Shown in pieces: positions 1 to 5,101 of a stretch of 5,101 nucleotides of DNA. The DNA is from Flavobacteriales bacterium. Its GTDB lineage: Bacteria > Bacteroidota > Bacteroidia > Flavobacteriales > Parvicellaceae. Made by a program: the position numbers and the translations under genes. The notes under the pieces were generated by a model. The model made no database searches, was not told the DNA's origin, and worked only from the letters and a program-made list of their open reading frames with translations. The DNA lies in NCBI GenBank assembly GCA_014239715.1, contig JAAZYJ010000140.1, positions 1 to 5,101 of the forward strand, in the 5' to 3' direction. Positions within the stretch are counted from its first letter, which is position 1. Each line of letters starts with the position of its first letter.

Positions 1-1
1 C

Positions 2-1780
2 AATTACATCTCTTCGTTCAAATGGTGGGGCTTCTCAGACTATCAGCAATTTTTAACATCTAAGCATATGAGTGAGAAGGCACTGAACTCTCTGCACACG
101 ATGAACGGATTGTTGGATCGGGACCTTTCAGCTCATGTTACTAGTTGGATCGACAATCAATTTGCATCGTTTACTACACACTCAAATGAAACCGGCATTG
201 TATGCCGTGCAAACGGCAGCGTCGATCCGGTCGGAAAAATACACGACTATTCCAATGCTGATTCCACTGCCAGGACTTATATGGGGATTTCAATTTTTCA
301 TTTGAATTCTGATTTTAAGCCGCAGCTTTTATTCAAAGAAACAACTGGAGGGTTCAATTTTTGTTTCAGCTATAACGAATATGTTTATTTCACCAATAAT
401 TTACTCTCCTGCAAGAAAATTATCAATGCATTAAGTACCGATCAAGTTCTTTCCAACGACGTTGGGTTCTCAGAGTTTTTAGCAGATAAATTCAGTGACA
501 GATCAAATTTTATGTACTACTGTAATTTGCCATTTGACAAATTCGGTTTATATCGATTTATGAGCCCTGAAGTAATTCGTGCCATAAACGAAAAATCAAC
601 CGCGTACAAAGGGTTCAACAGGTTGGGATGGCAAATGGCCGGCAATGAAAACGACCTTGTTTATCACAATATAAGTGTCAGCTGCAATACCGGACGAAAC
701 CAGGTCATTACCAACAATGACCTCTGGGAGGTAGCGCTAGACAGTACGCTGATACGCAAACCTCAGCTAGTAAAGAACCACAGAACTAAAACCGAAGAGG
801 TATTGGTTCAAGATGCAGGAAACAACATTTATATTATCAGTGCTGCCGGTTTAGTGAAATGGAAGAAACCAATAGACGGACCGATCATTGGAGATGTAAA
901 GCAGATTGATGTGTATGGTAATGGTAAATATCAAATGCTGTTCAACACTATCAATAAGATCCATTTGTTGGATATAAATGGAAAAAGTGTGAAAGGCTTT
1001 CCGGTGAACCTGCCATCATTTGCTTCTAACAGTCTAAGTGTATTTGACTATCAGAAAAATCACAATTACAGAATACTGATCGGAACAGCTCAGGGAAATG
1101 TTTACAATTTTGACAAAACAGGCAAGCTGGTTCAGGGTTGGGAATTCAAAGGTGCAGGTAGTGAGGTGAGATCTGATGTAAAGCGGTTTGTAATTGGCAA
1201 CAAAGATTATATCTGTTTCCATGATGGCAATGGGAAGATCTACGCGTTGGACAGACGAGGCAGATCCAGGTACGATATAAACTCGAGTATCCCTGCACAA
1301 GCCGGCAGTAAAAGGTATTTAGTAAAGGGCCGAAGTATTGGGACTTCTAAATGTATGTACATGGACTCATCCGGCACATTGGTAGAAATGTTGTTTGATG
1401 GCAGCTCTAAAACGATCAAAAGCGATTCCAATAGTCAGGATGTCCATTTTATTCCTATTGATTATGAGGCTGATGGTTATCAGGACTATCTGATAAGCAC
1501 GAATAATGCAATGGAAGTGCTGGGGCCGGACATGTCAACACAGAAATATTTACAATTCAATACAGCAGCTCCATCCTACCATTTCCATTCGGCAAATAAG
1601 GATTTCTTCTACTCGATACAGGATGGCGAATTGAGTTTGTTCAACGATATGGGAGAGCTGCTTTCCGAATTCCCAAAGAAATCGGCACATCCTCCTGCTA
1701 TTTCCGACATGAACAAAGATGGAAAAACAGACATTGTCTTTACTTCAGGGAACAGTGTAATTGCTCAAATATTGAGGTAA
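2..1780 (+). CDS. DUF3352-like protein with C-terminal beta-propeller-like region, 5' end outside window
   Basis: The frame has no stop from position 2 to the TAA at 1778-1780, giving 592 visible residues. The first ATG, at 68, has no Shine-Dalgarno sequence, and the codons before it read as plausible protein (including FKWWGFSDYQQFL), so the true start probably lies upstream. Numbering from the ATG at 68, residues 1-210 resemble the DUF3352-type region of Bacteroidota proteins. From about W220 onward there are repeated beta-strand units in which a strand-rich stretch is followed by D-x-x-G-K turns (for example LLDINGKSVKGFP and NFDKTGKLVQGW), as in PQQ/WD40-like propellers. The last unit contains a D-x-N-x-D-G-x-x-D loop at 547-555, as in calcium-binding FG-GAP/VCBS repeats. 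The function is unknown. Propeller proteins of this kind are often exported or membrane-anchored, but any signal peptide or anchor would be outside the window. The gene converges on the glucosaminidase gene. The family call is from memory of similar sequences; the propeller is inferred from the repeat pattern. Confidence 0.8.
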   Translation, partial: NYISSFKWWGFSDYQQFLTSKHMSEKALNSLHTMNGLLDRDLSAHVTSWIDNQFASFTTHSNETGIVCRANGSVDPVGKIHDYSNADSTARTYMGISIFHLNSDFKPQLLFKETTGGFNFCFSYNEYVYFTNNLLSCKKIINALSTDQVLSNDVGFSEFLADKFSDRSNFMYYCNLPFDKFGLYRFMSPEVIRAINEKSTAYKGFNRLGWQMAGNENDLVYHNISVSCNTGRNQVITNNDLWEVALDSTLIRKPQLVKNHRTKTEEVLVQDAGNNIYIISAAGLVKWKKPIDGPIIGDVKQIDVYGNGKYQMLFNTINKIHLLDINGKSVKGFPVNLPSFASNSLSVFDYQKNHNYRILIGTAQGNVYNFDKTGKLVQGWEFKGAGSEVRSDVKRFVIGNKDYICFHDGNGKIYALDRRGRSRYDINSSIPAQAGSKRYLVKGRSIGTSKCMYMDSSGTLVEMLFDGSSKTIKSDSNSQDVHFIPIDYEADGYQDYLISTNNAMEVLGPDMSTQKYLQFNTAAPSYHFHSANKDFFYSIQDGELSLFNDMGELLSEFPKKSAHPPAISDMNKDGKTDIVFTSGNSVIAQILR

Positions 1781-1803
1781 TATTTCTCATTGGGTCTTCA
1801 CGT

Positions 1804-1843
1804 AAAAGAAAAGCCTCCAGAAAAATCGGAAGGCTCGTCTTTT
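1804..1843. terminator. Bidirectional intrinsic terminator between convergent genes
   Basis: AGCCTCC (1812-1818) pairs with GGAAGGCT (1828-1835), a 7-bp GC-rich stem with one bulged base and a 9-nt loop. The left flank is A-rich (1804-1812) and the right flank ends in TTTT (1840-1843). Read on the minus strand, the stem is followed directly by TTTTCTTTT, a good U-tract for ending the glucosaminidase transcript. On the plus strand the U-tract is short and begins four bases after the stem, so termination of the upstream gene would be weaker. Confidence 0.75.
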
Positions 1844-1845
1844 GT

Positions 1846-1878
1846 AAACAAACAAAACAACAACAAGCAAATTGCTTG
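1846..1878 (-). terminator. Possible second terminator hairpin just after the glucosaminidase stop
   Basis: CAAGCAA (1864-1870) and TTGCTTG (1872-1878) form a near-perfect palindrome directly adjoining the stop codon of the minus-strand gene. As RNA it could fold as a 5-bp stem with a 5-nt loop. On the minus strand it is followed by the T-rich run TTGTTGTTTTGTTTGTTT. The stem is short and the T-run is broken by G, so this is weaker than the hairpin at 1804-1843. The two could act in tandem. Confidence 0.35.
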
Positions 1879-2796
1879 CTATTTCAGGCTCAGAAAGGTC
1901 CCCACCTTCAGATCTGAGCCATACTCTAAATTATTTTTCTTGCACAGATATTTCAATTTCAATCCATGCTCCTGTGAAATGCTTCGTAATGTATCTCCAT
2001 TCCTTATTCGGCACTTCTTGGATCTGGCTCTCCTCCTTTTCGGTTGGAGGAAGATAATATCGCCATCTTTTAACAGGTCTGTCTTGTCCAAGTCGTTGTA
2101 CTTATAGAGCTGCCAGAGTCCCATATCAAATTCTTTAGCAATTTTCCAGAACGTGTCACCTGAGCTTACAACAATGTATTTTATCTTGTTTTCGTGAATT
2201 CCAACCCGATGCTTATTTGGTTCTCTTTTTATCTGACCACTAATGGCCAATAATGCGGGTGGTGTTTTAGGCAAACCCTTAACCTTATCATACTGATCTA
2301 ATTCGTGTTTCTCAATCAAAGCTATTAACAGATGTGCGTACTTGGGGTTCGTAGCATACCCAGCCTTCTTCAATCCTTTGGCCCAACCTTTATAGTCATT
2401 TGCTCTAAGCTCAAACAAAAATTCATACCTGCCGCGTTTACTTAAAAATTCAGAATGATCCCTGAACGACTCCGATGCAGAATCGTAAACCCTAAAACAA
2501 TCATCCGTGTGATCGTCGTCTTTGAACATACTTGGTCCTGACCAATTATGGCATTTGATACCAAAGTGATTGTTTCCATATTTGGCTAATTCAGAATTAC
2601 CATGTGCGCTTTCCAAAATACCCTGTGCAAGAGTAATACTTGCCGGAATGCCATATTTATGCATCTGATAAATAGCTTCTTCCTTCCATTTTGAAATGTA
2701 CTGACTCTTGCTTGTTCTTCGCTCAGATGGTTGAGCGAAGGCACTTACTGCAAATAGGAGGAGCGCTATAATGGGTATGTGTTTGTTCACTTTCAT
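1879..2796 (-). CDS. Secreted glucosaminidase-domain peptidoglycan hydrolase with two LysM repeats
   Basis: This 305-residue protein is predicted to cut the glycan strands of peptidoglycan as an exported N-acetylglucosaminidase (GH73-like). Residues 1-22 form a signal peptide: basic start, hydrophobic core IIALLLFAVSAFA, likely cleavage near A21/Q22. The catalytic domain covers about 33-170 and contains the family hallmark LAQGILESAHGNSELA, with E62 as the expected general acid, followed by NNHFGIKCH (75-83). Two LysM peptidoglycan-binding repeats follow, at about 206-252 (YIVVSSGDTFWKIAKEF) and 262-305 (RIRNGDTLRSISQEHG), separated by a very basic linker (RRRARSKK, 254-261). The length and domain order are normal for Bacteroidota members. 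The ATG at 2794-2796 directly precedes the signal peptide, so this start is well supported. It lies 91 bp downstream of the PLP enzyme gene on the same strand, with a terminator after its stop. Likely roles are cell separation or wall turnover. It resembles FlgJ-type enzymes, but no flagellar genes are visible. The general function is confident; the exact bond specificity is not. Confidence 0.93.
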   Translation of the reverse strand: MKVNKHIPIIALLLFAVSAFAQPSERRTSKSQYISKWKEEAIYQMHKYGIPASITLAQGILESAHGNSELAKYGNNHFGIKCHNWSGPSMFKDDDHTDDCFRVYDSASESFRDHSEFLSKRGRYEFLFELRANDYKGWAKGLKKAGYATNPKYAHLLIALIEKHELDQYDKVKGLPKTPPALLAISGQIKREPNKHRVGIHENKIKYIVVSSGDTFWKIAKEFDMGLWQLYKYNDLDKTDLLKDGDIIFLQPKRRRARSKKCRIRNGDTLRSISQEHGLKLKYLCKKNNLEYGSDLKVGTFLSLK

Positions 2797-2830
2797 AAAT
2801 TCTCAATCGAGAACAGCAACTTACGTGAGG

Positions 2831-2862
2831 TTATTAACAAATGTTTCGTTAGTTGTTAATAA
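2831..2862. repeat. 10-bp perfect inverted repeat upstream of the glucosaminidase gene
   Basis: TTATTAACAA (2831-2840) and TTGTTAATAA (2853-2862) are exact inverted copies separated by 12 nt, in the 91-bp gap between the PLP enzyme stop and the glucosaminidase start. The arms have only two G/C pairs and no T-tract follows, so it is a poor terminator. On the minus strand AACATTTG (2845 to 2838) is one mismatch from the Bacteroidota -7 consensus TAnnTTTG and overlaps one arm, but no TTG sits at the usual -33 distance. An operator overlapping a weak promoter is the simplest reading. Each arm also contains TTATTAACA, one mismatch from the relaxed DnaA box TTATNCACA. Confidence 0.5.
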
Positions 2863-2887
2863 AGTTGACCGAAAACCATGAAAAAAG

Positions 2888-3808
2888 TCAGAAAATATGA
2901 GAGCCTAATTTCTCCTCAATCCCTTTAAGGCCCTGCACTCCACCGGTATGAACAGCAAGAATCTTTTTACCGGAATATTTATTGTTGTTTTTAAGCTGAT
3001 CGAACAACCCGAACATCATTTTTCCCGTGTAAACAGGGTCTAATTTTATGTTTGTATGCTCATAAAATGAGCGCATAAATTCGATCAGACCAGGATCTAC
3101 CTTTGCGTATCCTCCAAAATGATACTCGTCAAAAATTGAGAATCCATTCAGGTATTCGTCTTCGATACTTTTATCCAGAAAATACTCACCAACCATTCGG
3201 CTTACTTCTTCTTTTATAAAACCACCTTTGAGGGCAGGAAAGCCAATAGCATGTTGATGTGATTTCAATGATATCAAGATCCCGGTCAGTGTCGTTCCCG
3301 TTCCACATGAAACGACAACCACATCAAAATCATCATGCCCCCTCATAATTTCCGTGGCACCTACAATACCTTCATACCCTGCGCCACCCTCGGGAACAAT
3401 TACAACATTGCCATATTCCTGTTTGATCTGTTTGTGATACGCCAGCTGATCTCTGAACCCATATTCTTCTCTGGTAACAAACAACAGTCTCATGCCATCA
3501 GCATTCGCCTTGCTTAATGTCTGATTCGAAGAAGGGTCAAGTTCGTCTCCTCTGATGATTCCAGTGGTCTGAATACCCAAAAGTCTTCCTATCGCGGCTG
3601 TAGCTGCAATATGATTGGAATACGCCCCGCCAAAAGTGACAATGCCGTCGCGTTCTTTTGCTTTTTCAACATAGTGTTTCAGCTTTCTCCACTTGTTTCC
3701 TGATACTTCGTCGTGGATCAGGTCATCCCGTTTTATCCAAAGCTCCGCCCCACTATGTTCAATATCGGGGTGACAAATTTTTTCTATTGGAGTGTTTTCG
3801 TTGAACAA
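2888..3808 (-). CDS. PLP-dependent ACC deaminase/D-cysteine desulfhydrase family enzyme, probably D-cysteine desulfhydrase-like
   Basis: This is a fold-type II PLP enzyme of about 306 residues (317 if it starts at the TTG at 3841). Numbering is from the TTG at 3808. The Schiff-base lysine is K39 in SGNKWRKLK. S64-N65-H66 in GGAYSNH matches the substrate-contacting segment of the family, PEGG is at 139-142, and the phosphate-binding loop SCGTGTT is at 167-173. Family studies show that Glu295/Leu322 of ACC deaminase become Ser/Thr in D-cysteine desulfhydrase. Here VYTGK and HTGG place Thr261 and Thr288 at those positions, with the same 27-residue spacing. Breakdown of D-cysteine to pyruvate, H2S and ammonia is therefore more likely than ACC deamination, though the true substrate is unproven. 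The enzyme is cytoplasmic, with no signal peptide. The frame has no ATG or GTG near its N-terminus: TAA stops it at 3863-3865, so only the TTGs at 3841 and 3808 are reasonable. I prefer 3808 because the longer form places a promoter inside the gene and family members have short leaders before the PIEKI-like segment. It is divergent from DUF5522. Confidence 0.88.
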   Translation of the reverse strand: MFNENTPIEKICHPDIEHSGAELWIKRDDLIHDEVSGNKWRKLKHYVEKAKERDGIVTFGGAYSNHIAATAAIGRLLGIQTTGIIRGDELDPSSNQTLSKANADGMRLLFVTREEYGFRDQLAYHKQIKQEYGNVVIVPEGGAGYEGIVGATEIMRGHDDFDVVVVSCGTGTTLTGILISLKSHQHAIGFPALKGGFIKEEVSRMVGEYFLDKSIEDEYLNGFSIFDEYHFGGYAKVDPGLIEFMRSFYEHTNIKLDPVYTGKMMFGLFDQLKNNNKYSGKKILAVHTGGVQGLKGIEEKLGSHIF

Positions 3809-3812
3809 GTTG

Positions 3813-3841
3813 TAAAAGTATAAAAGAGATTGTCCGTTCAA
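3813..3841 (-). promoter_or_regulatory. Predicted Bacteroidota-type promoter for the PLP enzyme gene
   Basis: On the minus strand TTG (3841 to 3839) is followed after 18 nt by TACTTTTA (3820 to 3813), which differs from the -7 consensus TAnnTTTG only in its last base. The predicted transcription start is close to the TTG at 3808, so the mRNA would have almost no leader. If correct, the TTG at 3841 is a -33 element and not a start codon. Confidence 0.5.
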
Positions 3842-3864
3842 CGGGCGAAGGGTGACAATCTCTT
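3824..3864. repeat. 11-bp perfect inverted repeat in the divergent promoter region, candidate shared operator
   Basis: AAGAGATTGTC (3824-3834) and GACAATCTCTT (3854-3864) are exact inverted copies separated by 19 nt, centred at 3844. Each arm lies just upstream of a TACTTTT element pointing away from the centre. From the outer edge of each arm to the inferred start codon (TTG 3808, ATG 3880) is 15 nt on both sides. A smaller palindrome, CCGTT-c-AACGG (3834-3844), lies between the arms. A dimeric regulator binding both arms could control both genes. If transcription instead began upstream of the repeat, it would form a hairpin with the TTG at 3841 in its loop. Confidence 0.6.
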
Positions 3865-3866
3865 AT

Positions 3867-3874
3867 TACTTTTG
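3867..3874 (+). promoter_or_regulatory. Predicted -7 promoter element of the DUF5522 gene
   Basis: TACTTTTG is a perfect match to TAnnTTTG and ends 5 nt before the ATG at 3880. The transcript would then be leaderless, or would have a leader of about 12 nt if translation begins at the second ATG (3892). No TTG is found at the usual -33 distance, so an activator may be needed; the inverted repeat arm at 3854-3864 lies just upstream. Confidence 0.5.
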
Positions 3875-3879
3875 TCGAG

Positions 3880-4077
3880 ATGAGTGATGACATGAGTGGG
3901 TTTTCAAAAAGGAAGGACCTAAAAGGTGAGGACTTCTATTTAAGCGACGAGGGCTTTATCGTCTTTACGGAGAAATACCATCTCAAGAGAGGGCATTGTT
4001 GCAAGAGTGGATGCATGCATTGTCCTTATGGCTACAACAAAAAGACGGGAAAAGTAGAGGGAGATCCAAGCCTCTGA
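3880..4077 (+). CDS. DUF5522 family small cysteine-rich protein
   Basis: This 65-residue protein has the DUF5522 signature: a DFYLSDEGFIVFTEKYHLKRG segment (residues 18-38) followed by HCCKSGCMHCPYGY (39-52). The four cysteines C40, C41, C45 and C48 plus H39 and H47 look like a metal-binding or Fe-S-type cluster site, but the family has no established function that I know of. There is no signal peptide or membrane segment, so it is probably cytoplasmic. Length and motif are normal for the family, which is common in Bacteroidota. The start at 3880 follows a perfect -7 element by only 5 nt; the in-frame ATG at 3892 (M5) is an alternative that keeps the whole conserved region. No ribosome binding site is visible. 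It is divergent from the PLP enzyme gene, and hutU follows 97 bp downstream behind its own promoter-like sequence, so it is probably monocistronic. A link to PLP-enzyme or sulfur chemistry is suggested only by the shared control region. Confidence 0.88.
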   Translation: MSDDMSGFSKRKDLKGEDFYLSDEGFIVFTEKYHLKRGHCCKSGCMHCPYGYNKKTGKVEGDPSL

Positions 4078-4120
4078 AATATTACGTTGTCCAGAAAACT
4101 TCTTCTTATCACCCATTAGG

Positions 4121-4151
4121 TTGCTGAGTACCGTCCAAAACCCTAGTTTTG
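4121..4151 (+). promoter_or_regulatory. Predicted Bacteroidota-type promoter of hutU
   Basis: TTG (4121-4123), a 20-nt spacer and TAGTTTTG (4144-4151) match the TTG/TAnnTTTG pattern exactly. The predicted transcription start is near 4156, giving a leader of about 20 nt before the ATG at 4175. The -7 element lies inside the inverted repeat CAAAAC-ccta-GTTTTG (4136-4151), which could be a repressor site. The rest of the 97-bp gap shows no clear terminator for the DUF5522 gene. Confidence 0.6.
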
Positions 4152-4174
4152 CTATTCAGATAAAACAAGCAATA

Positions 4175-5101
4175 ATGAGTACAGCTACAGCCTTTCAGCA
4201 AGCAGTTAAAGAGGGAATCCCATCTGTCATTCCAGCTAAGAAAGAATACGATACAACTGTTAGTCACGCACCAAAGCGGAAAGACATTCTCTCTGATCCA
4301 GAAAAGAAGCTGGCCTTGAAAAATGCATTGAGGTATTTCCCAACTGAGCAGCACGCTGAGCTTGCGCCCGAATTTGCAGCTGAGCTAAAAGATTATGGAA
4401 GGATCTATATGTACAGATACCGCCCGGATTACAAAATGTATGCTCGTCCAATAGAAGATTATCCGGGAAAAAGCAATCAGGCAAAGGCCATTATGCTGAT
4501 GATCCAGAACAACTTGGACTACGCAATTGCTCAACACCCCCACGAGTTGATCACCTATGGTGGAAACGGTGCTGTTTTTCAGAACTGGGCACAGTATAGA
4601 CTTACCATGAAGTATTTAGCTGAGATGACTGATGAGCAAACGCTTGTTATGTACTCTGGTCATCCTCATGGATTGTTCCCTTCTCATTCAGAAGCTCCGA
4701 GAGTTGTAGTTACCAATGGAATGATGATTCCTAACTATTCATCGCAAGATGATTGGGAGAAATTCAATGCCTTAGGGGTGACTCAATATGGTCAGATGAC
4801 CGCAGGCTCATACATGTATATTGGTCCTCAGGGAATTGTACATGGTACTACAATTACTGTTCTTAACGGCGGAAGGAAAGTATCTAAAACCGGAGAAGGC
4901 CTCGACGGGAAATTGTTCCTCACATCAGGTTTAGGAGGAATGAGTGGTGCCCAGCCTAAAGCAGGCAATATTGCCGGCTGTATCACTGTTTGCGCTGAAG
5001 TGAATCCAGCGGCTACCTACAAAAGACACGAGCAAGGTTGGGTAGACGAGGTGTATGATAATCTTGACGAATTATGCACTCGGGTTAAAAAAGCAAAGGA
5101 A
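4175..5101 (+). CDS. hutU: Urocanate hydratase (urocanase), 3' end outside window
   Basis: HutU (EC 4.2.1.49) converts urocanate to 4-imidazolone-5-propanoate, the second step of histidine degradation, using tightly bound NAD+ in the cytoplasm. The visible 309 residues run to the window edge with no stop. Family hallmarks are HPHELITYGGNGAVFQNW (121-138), SGHPHGLFPSH (161-171), APRVVVTNG (174-182), YGQMTAGSYMYIGPQGIVHG (205-224) and the NAD-binding segment LTSGLGGMSGAQPKAGNIAG (249-268). The YGG motif lies about 80 residues further from the N-terminus than in the Pseudomonas-type enzyme. This marks the long form common in Bacteroidota, usually well over 600 residues, so roughly half the protein is visible. 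The C-terminal part with the conserved catalytic cysteine region is outside the window. The ATG at 4175 is the natural start: the conserved N-terminal extension begins soon after it and a good promoter lies just upstream. No Shine-Dalgarno sequence is seen. Other hut genes may follow downstream, but none is visible. Confidence 0.96.
   Translation, partial: MSTATAFQQAVKEGIPSVIPAKKEYDTTVSHAPKRKDILSDPEKKLALKNALRYFPTEQHAELAPEFAAELKDYGRIYMYRYRPDYKMYARPIEDYPGKSNQAKAIMLMIQNNLDYAIAQHPHELITYGGNGAVFQNWAQYRLTMKYLAEMTDEQTLVMYSGHPHGLFPSHSEAPRVVVTNGMMIPNYSSQDDWEKFNALGVTQYGQMTAGSYMYIGPQGIVHGTTITVLNGGRKVSKTGEGLDGKLFLTSGLGGMSGAQPKAGNIAGCITVCAEVNPAATYKRHEQGWVDEVYDNLDELCTRVKKAKE

Noticed and set aside
1034..1431. 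Minus-strand open frames inside the propeller-like gene
   Set aside because: They are antisense to an intact long coding frame with clear repeat structure; no promoter or recognisable protein.
1790..2107. Plus-strand open frame of 105 codons
   Set aside because: It lies almost wholly antisense to the well-supported glucosaminidase gene and runs through its terminator region; the translation resembles no known domain.
2831..2862. Replication origin suggested by two DnaA-box-like sequences
   Set aside because: Only two imperfect sites are present, in a 91-bp gap, with no dnaA or other origin-linked gene in view; kept only as an alternative reading of the inverted repeat.
2797..2887. Terminator between the PLP enzyme and glucosaminidase genes
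   Set aside because: The only hairpin has an AT-rich stem and no T-tract follows it on the minus strand, so read-through from the PLP gene remains possible.
3335..3517. Plus-strand 60-codon open frame inside the PLP enzyme gene
   Set aside because: It overlaps, on the opposite strand, the conserved region coding PEGG and the phosphate-binding loop; no independent support.
4109..4484. Two minus-strand open frames opposite the start of hutU
   Set aside because: They are antisense to strongly conserved urocanase sequence, and their translations show no domain.

Overview
The window looks like a piece of a Bacteroidota chromosome, most likely from a marine or soil Cytophagales-type bacterium; that class-level guess is tentative. 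Four points support this. The genes lack Shine-Dalgarno sequences. Promoter-like elements match the Bacteroidota -7 consensus TAnnTTTG, perfectly in two cases. The protein families are typical of the phylum (a DUF3352/beta-propeller-like protein, a glucosaminidase with LysM repeats, DUF5522, long-form urocanate hydratase). The base composition is moderately AT-rich. I see no mobile element, CRISPR array, rRNA or tRNA.

Layout. Positions 2-1780 (+) hold the 3' part of a large protein of unknown role with a C-terminal beta-propeller-like region; its reading frame is open to the left edge. A short convergent intergenic region (1781-1878) carries a bidirectional hairpin terminator and a second terminator-like hairpin. 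On the minus strand lie a secreted peptidoglycan hydrolase (glucosaminidase plus two LysM domains, 1879-2796) and, upstream of it, a PLP-dependent enzyme of the ACC deaminase/D-cysteine desulfhydrase family (2888 to 3808 or 3841). Divergent from the latter is a small cysteine-rich DUF5522 protein (3880-4077, +). The urocanate hydratase gene hutU follows from 4175 with its own promoter-like sequence and runs off the right edge.

How the genes work together. They are mostly ordinary housekeeping or accessory functions with no single shared pathway: envelope remodelling (glucosaminidase), sulfur or amino-acid catabolism (PLP enzyme) and histidine degradation (hutU). The most unusual element is the short divergent region between the PLP enzyme and DUF5522. 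There an 11-bp perfect inverted repeat, two similar -7 elements and the two inferred start codons (TTG at 3808, ATG at 3880) are arranged symmetrically about position 3844. This suggests coupled control of the two genes and argues for a shorter PLP-enzyme start. The PLP enzyme also carries the residue pair expected of D-cysteine desulfhydrase rather than ACC deaminase. I did not find convincing evidence of a wholly new multi-gene system.
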